From assembly GCA_015520105.1 (NCBI GenBank), contig WAQT01000033.1, positions 1 to 39,598 of the forward strand: a DNA stretch of 39,598 nucleotides. The letters are read 5' to 3'. The notes under the pieces are model-generated. The model was given only the letters and a program-made list of their open reading frames with translations. It searched no databases and had not been told where the DNA came from. Below, piece after piece: positions 36,460-39,598 of this stretch (position 1 is the stretch's first letter; each line of letters begins with the position of its first letter). Made by a program: the position numbers and the translations under genes. The stretch comes from Candidatus Aenigmatarchaeota archaeon (GTDB lineage: Archaea > Aenigmatarchaeota > Aenigmatarchaeia > QMZP01).

Positions 36460-36797
36460 TCGATTACCCCTCTGCTGTCAGACACGGCTTCTTTTGCGTC
36501 TTCCTCCGAATATTCATCTTCTACATCTACAGGATATCTTGTTGCAACATAGTGTTGTGTTAATCTGTCGCACATGTCAATAACATTCTTTGGTGCAGAT
36601 AGTTTCTGGGAAAGCTTCACAAGGTCATGGGTTCTCCACAACTCTTTGAATCTGAGAATGTAAAGCGCCTTTAGAGCCTTCTCTGCGGCCTGCTGTGAGA
36701 GGAAAGCAGCAACATCAAATCTTTTTCCCTTAAGATTATAGACCGCCGACTCTATATCGCTTTCAGCCTTCCTCATCCATGCATTGATTTCTTCCAT
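36432..36797 (-). CDS. HEPN-domain protein (toxin candidate)
   Basis: WMRKAESDIESAVYNLKGKRFDVAAFLSQQAAEKALKALYILRFKELWRTHDLVKLSQKL. Confidence 0.9.
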   Translation of the reverse strand: MEEINAWMRKAESDIESAVYNLKGKRFDVAAFLSQQAAEKALKALYILRFKELWRTHDLVKLSQKLSAPKNVIDMCDRLTQHYVATRYPVDVEDEYSEEDAKEAVSDSRGVIEWVRKKLEK

Positions 36798-36847
36798 GCA
36801 GATTAATTCTTTTTTATTTATTAAATATCTAGTCGGGGTTCGCCCGA

Positions 36848-36897
36848 TCTTCCTGATAACGATTCTGGTAACGCTGTTTTACGGAAACCTGATGGGG
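36848..36897 (+). repeat. 50-bp direct repeat, copy 2 (displaced prepilin peptidase 3' end)
   Basis: Identical to 36025-36074; reading frame continues to TGA at 36912. Confidence 0.95.
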
Positions 36898-36956
36898 CTG
36901 TTTGTGGTGTGAAGAGATGGTATATTTTTATATAATATGAGATAAAAATATATCAT

Positions 36957-37502
36957 ATGATACAAAATTATAGCACATGGAGAGTGTTGAGGGTGTTTTT
37001 TGATGACCCTCTTCCAGAAGAGGGGTTCACGGAAAGGTGGATATCCAGACAGGCAGGCCTATCGCTTCCGTCTGTAAGGCTCCACCTTAAGAAACTCTGT
37101 GATGAAGGAAAAGAGGGATTCCCGTTGGTGAAGAAATATCCGGGAATTTCCTATCCTGTGTACAGAGCAAACAGGGACAACGAACTGTTCAGGTTTTATA
37201 AAAAAATGGACATGCTGTTCAGGTTGAAAGAATGCGGACTTGCAGAATTCCTGTGGGAAGAATGTTCCCCTCATGTTGTTGTGCTCTTCGGGTCTGCATC
37301 AAGGGGTGAAGATATAAAAGGAAGCGATGCGGATATCTTTGTTGCTGGAAAGGAGAAAGAACTCGACCTGAAAAGGTTCGAGGATGCGCTGAAGAGAAAA
37401 ATAAATCTGCATTTCTGCAGGGATATAAACAGGCTTCCGAAAGAACTGAGAAATAACATAATCAATGGCATCGTGCTTATGGGATATCTGAAGGTGTTCT
37501 GA
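36957..37502 (+). CDS. wHTH plus nucleotidyltransferase protein (MNT)
   Basis: N-terminal wHTH (ERWISRQAGLSLPSVRLHLKKLCDEG) and VVVLFGSASRGEDIKGSDADIFVAGK. Confidence 0.88.
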   Translation: MIQNYSTWRVLRVFFDDPLPEEGFTERWISRQAGLSLPSVRLHLKKLCDEGKEGFPLVKKYPGISYPVYRANRDNELFRFYKKMDMLFRLKECGLAEFLWEECSPHVVVLFGSASRGEDIKGSDADIFVAGKEKELDLKRFEDALKRKINLHFCRDINRLPKELRNNIINGIVLMGYLKVF

Positions 37503-37915
37503 TGGGTGGGGTTATCTCATGCACGCCGGACAGAGAGAGGGCAAGAAGCCTTCTTGAAATGGCGGATCTGAGAATGGAAACAATAAACCTTATGAAAGAG
37601 AATCCCGACAGGTTTGCCTCAAAGATAGTAGAAGAGTATTATGAAGCGGTTCTTGAATTGATAACCGCGATTATGTGCATGGACGGATTTAAGGTGAAAA
37701 GCGATTCTCCGGGTTCCCATATTGCAAGCATAGAATATATGAGAAGATATCCTGAAATTGGAGAAAGCGAAATCCATCTCATCAATGACCTGAGAAAGAA
37801 GAGAATAGGAATAAAGTACTACGGGCGTCATGTGAGCAGGGACTATCTTGAGGCAAAGGAGAAAATGATAACAGATGTGATAGAGAAGCTGAAAAAGATG
37901 TGCAAGAAGAACTAA
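37502..37915 (+). CDS. HEPN-like helical partner protein
   Basis: Overlaps the MNT stop by one base; helical IVEEYYEAVLELITAIMCMDGFK...HLINDLRKKRIGIKYYGR. Confidence 0.7.
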   Translation: MGGVISCTPDRERARSLLEMADLRMETINLMKENPDRFASKIVEEYYEAVLELITAIMCMDGFKVKSDSPGSHIASIEYMRRYPEIGESEIHLINDLRKKRIGIKYYGRHVSRDYLEAKEKMITDVIEKLKKMCKKN

Positions 37916-37947
37916 GTTGGATTGTTGTGGCGTGAGTGCTGTGTCAA

Positions 37948-38310
37948 TCAGAGCTTCCGGGTTTCCGTCTCTTTCTCGGAGGCGCTCTCCTTCTCAGGAT
38001 ATAACCATACACCCTCCCTCTGCAGGTTGAGCAGTATTCCTCGGCTGTTTCTCAGCCTTTCCCATTCCGCGGGTGTGTAGCACAGAACATCGAGGCCTTC
38101 CGGCCTGTCCCACCACTCAAGGACCCTCGATGCTCTTGCAGGAAACCTGACTCCAGAAAACTCTTCTGAGACAATAACAAAGTCGAAATCGCTTGCGACG
38201 AAGTTATCGCCTCTCGCCCGGCTGCCGAAGAGTATGATGTTTTTTGCATTTATTCTTCTTCTCACTTTCTCCGCGAATCGTTTCGCAATCACAGATGTTT
38301 GCCTATCCAT
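37948..38310 (-). CDS. Nucleotidyltransferase-domain protein
   Basis: NIILFGSRARGDNFVASDFDFVIVSEEF. Confidence 0.85.
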   Translation of the reverse strand: MDRQTSVIAKRFAEKVRRRINAKNIILFGSRARGDNFVASDFDFVIVSEEFSGVRFPARASRVLEWWDRPEGLDVLCYTPAEWERLRNSRGILLNLQREGVWLYPEKESASEKETETRKL

Positions 38311-38436
38311 TCTATCATTGAGCTCCGCCTTTGCCTATCTCTTGGTTCAGATGCTTAAAAAACATTGCGCAACGCTCATGCGGCATCCCTCGTGATGTTC
38401 CTGCGTTGCTCAATTATACGCGATCTTTCGTTTATG

Positions 38437-39171
38437 TCAGATTCTTCCTGTAAGCGAGCGGTAAAGGTCCTTTCTTCGCGGGCCGAACGGGTCGTGGCAC
38501 AGCTCGTATCGAACCCAGAACGTGTCCACAGATTCGGCCACCTTTCCGTATCCGTCCCTTATGGCATCAAGTACAGGATCTGTTTCTCCCTTTCCCAGCT
38601 CTCTCGCCAGCGAGAAGACAGAAAGCCATTCCAGGTCCCAGAGGTCGAGCTTCTGTTTCTCCCGCTTTTCGTTCTCCTTGAAATCGTGCTCAAGGTCGAA
38701 CACATAAATATCGCCGCTGTATGAGAGTCCGAAGTTCTGGGGCCCCGGGCATCCGTGAGAGTCTATCTCCTCATGGACTGCTCTCAGCACATAGGCGCAG
38801 TCCCTCACGAGGCCAAGCTTTTCTTCTCTGTCTCTAGAAGGGTCCTCGAGAATATCCCTTACGTTCTCCATATCGATTCTCTCAAATATGTTGTATCTTG
38901 AGTGCTCGTCATGAACGAGTATTCTTGGCGTTCTGACCGAACCGGAGCTGTAAAGCACGTCAGATTTTTCTTTCTCCCTTCTGCATCTCTCGGAGACAGA
39001 GGCAAGATCGTTTGTATGAAGAAGGTACGTTATTGCCGGAGACCACAACACTCTGTTTCTCGGGTCTATCTTAAGCTGTTTGTATCTCTTGGTCACGATG
39101 CCCTTTCCAAACTCTATGCTGTTCGTGTAAGAGTGTCTCGGGACAGCGTCATCCGGAATTTCATTATTCAT
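38437..39171 (-). CDS. Kinase-like (RIO/Bud32/APH-like fold) protein, tentative
   Basis: VLRAVHEEIDSHGCPGPQNFGLSYSGDIYVFDLEHDFKE resembles an HxxxxxHGxPxxxNhh...DFE catalytic region; likely start at the internal Met. Confidence 0.5.
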   Translation of the reverse strand: MNNEIPDDAVPRHSYTNSIEFGKGIVTKRYKQLKIDPRNRVLWSPAITYLLHTNDLASVSERCRREKEKSDVLYSSGSVRTPRILVHDEHSRYNIFERIDMENVRDILEDPSRDREEKLGLVRDCAYVLRAVHEEIDSHGCPGPQNFGLSYSGDIYVFDLEHDFKENEKREKQKLDLWDLEWLSVFSLARELGKGETDPVLDAIRDGYGKVAESVDTFWVRYELCHDPFGPRRKDLYRSLTGRI

Positions 39172-39303
39172 ATTCACTAATTGGTAGTCATATATAAATA
39201 CTTTTAACTGTTCCAGATTCGGTAATTTCGCATCACAAACAACGCGCGGCCGCAAGCGGCAAGATGTTATTTATTTGGCCGGGAATAATTATAAACGGTG
39301 AGA

Positions 39304-39598
39304 ATGGCTGATGCGGATTTTAACGACTCTATTGGTATCATTGACGAGGAACACGATTATAAAGCAACTGTTGAGAAGCGTTTCAGATTCTCTCCAAGAA
39401 AGAATACTCTGAGAATACTACTGCTCACTATACCACTGAGCATTCCGGCAGGCGCAGCGATAATGCCACAGAGACTGTTTTTTGGGCTCTTAAGAAAGGG
39501 GTTTGATGTAAAAGTGATAACGCATTGGTGGGATTGTGGTTTTGAGCCACTTGTCCGTTATTCTGTAATCGGCAAGGAAGGGTATAAAACATTCTTTG
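39304..39598 (+). CDS. Unidentified protein, truncated by the window end
   Basis: MADADFNDSIGIIDEEHDYKATVEKRFRFSPRKNTLRILLLTIPLSIPAGAAIMPQRLFFGLLRKGFDVKVITHWWDCGFEPL..., open to the end. Confidence 0.6.
   Translation, partial: MADADFNDSIGIIDEEHDYKATVEKRFRFSPRKNTLRILLLTIPLSIPAGAAIMPQRLFFGLLRKGFDVKVITHWWDCGFEPLVRYSVIGKEGYKTFF

Larger units (their letters stand above)
36075..36897. mobile_element. Putative inserted cassette carrying a HEPN/MNT toxin-antitoxin module
   Basis: Segment between the 50-bp direct repeats contains only the HEPN and nucleotidyltransferase genes; copy 2 encodes the displaced end FLITILVTLFYGNLMGLFVV*. Confidence 0.65.

Noticed and set aside
1-39598. CRISPR arrays, rRNA genes, insertion sequences with transposases, inteins in mcm/rpoA/rpoB
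   Set aside because: Looked for regularly spaced repeats, rRNA-like segments, transposase-like ORFs and split catalytic motifs; none seen. All polymerase and MCM motifs are uninterrupted.

Overview
Archaeal chromosome segment, probably DPANN/Micrarchaeota-like (taxonomy is inference from gene content and tRNA intron style only). Core genes: MCM, the RNA polymerase operon rpoH-B''-B'-A'-A'' (minus strand), an Lhr-type helicase, a HerA-type ATPase, GluRS, ProRS, ribose-1,5-bisphosphate isomerase/eIF2B-like, rubrerythrin plus superoxide reductase beside an Lrp-like regulator, a TrmB-like regulator and a prepilin peptidase. The ORF track misses the RNA genes. The main discoveries are: (i) a tandem pair of heavily interrupted tRNA genes on the minus strand. 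tRNA-Lys(UUU) has three introns, including a 7-nt micro-exon that carries the anticodon, and tRNA-Asp(GUC) has two introns. Mature tRNAs can be reconstructed with fully paired stems. (ii) tRNA-Arg(UCG) with a ~35-39 nt D-loop insertion. Its 3' end is duplicated 1.7 kb downstream, bounding a small AT-richer islet that carries a nucleotidyltransferase gene. (iii) A HEPN/nucleotidyltransferase pair inserted at the 3' end of a prepilin-peptidase gene, flanked by 50-bp perfect direct repeats that regenerate the gene end, next to further nucleotidyltransferase genes. Other oddities: rpoH has no ATG/GTG/TTG start, GluRS has degenerate HIGH and KMSKS motifs, a MopE-like repeat surface protein is present, and there is a long inverted repeat at the Lrp/rubrerythrin promoter. 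All calls come from reading the sequence and the supplied ORFs; no searches were run.
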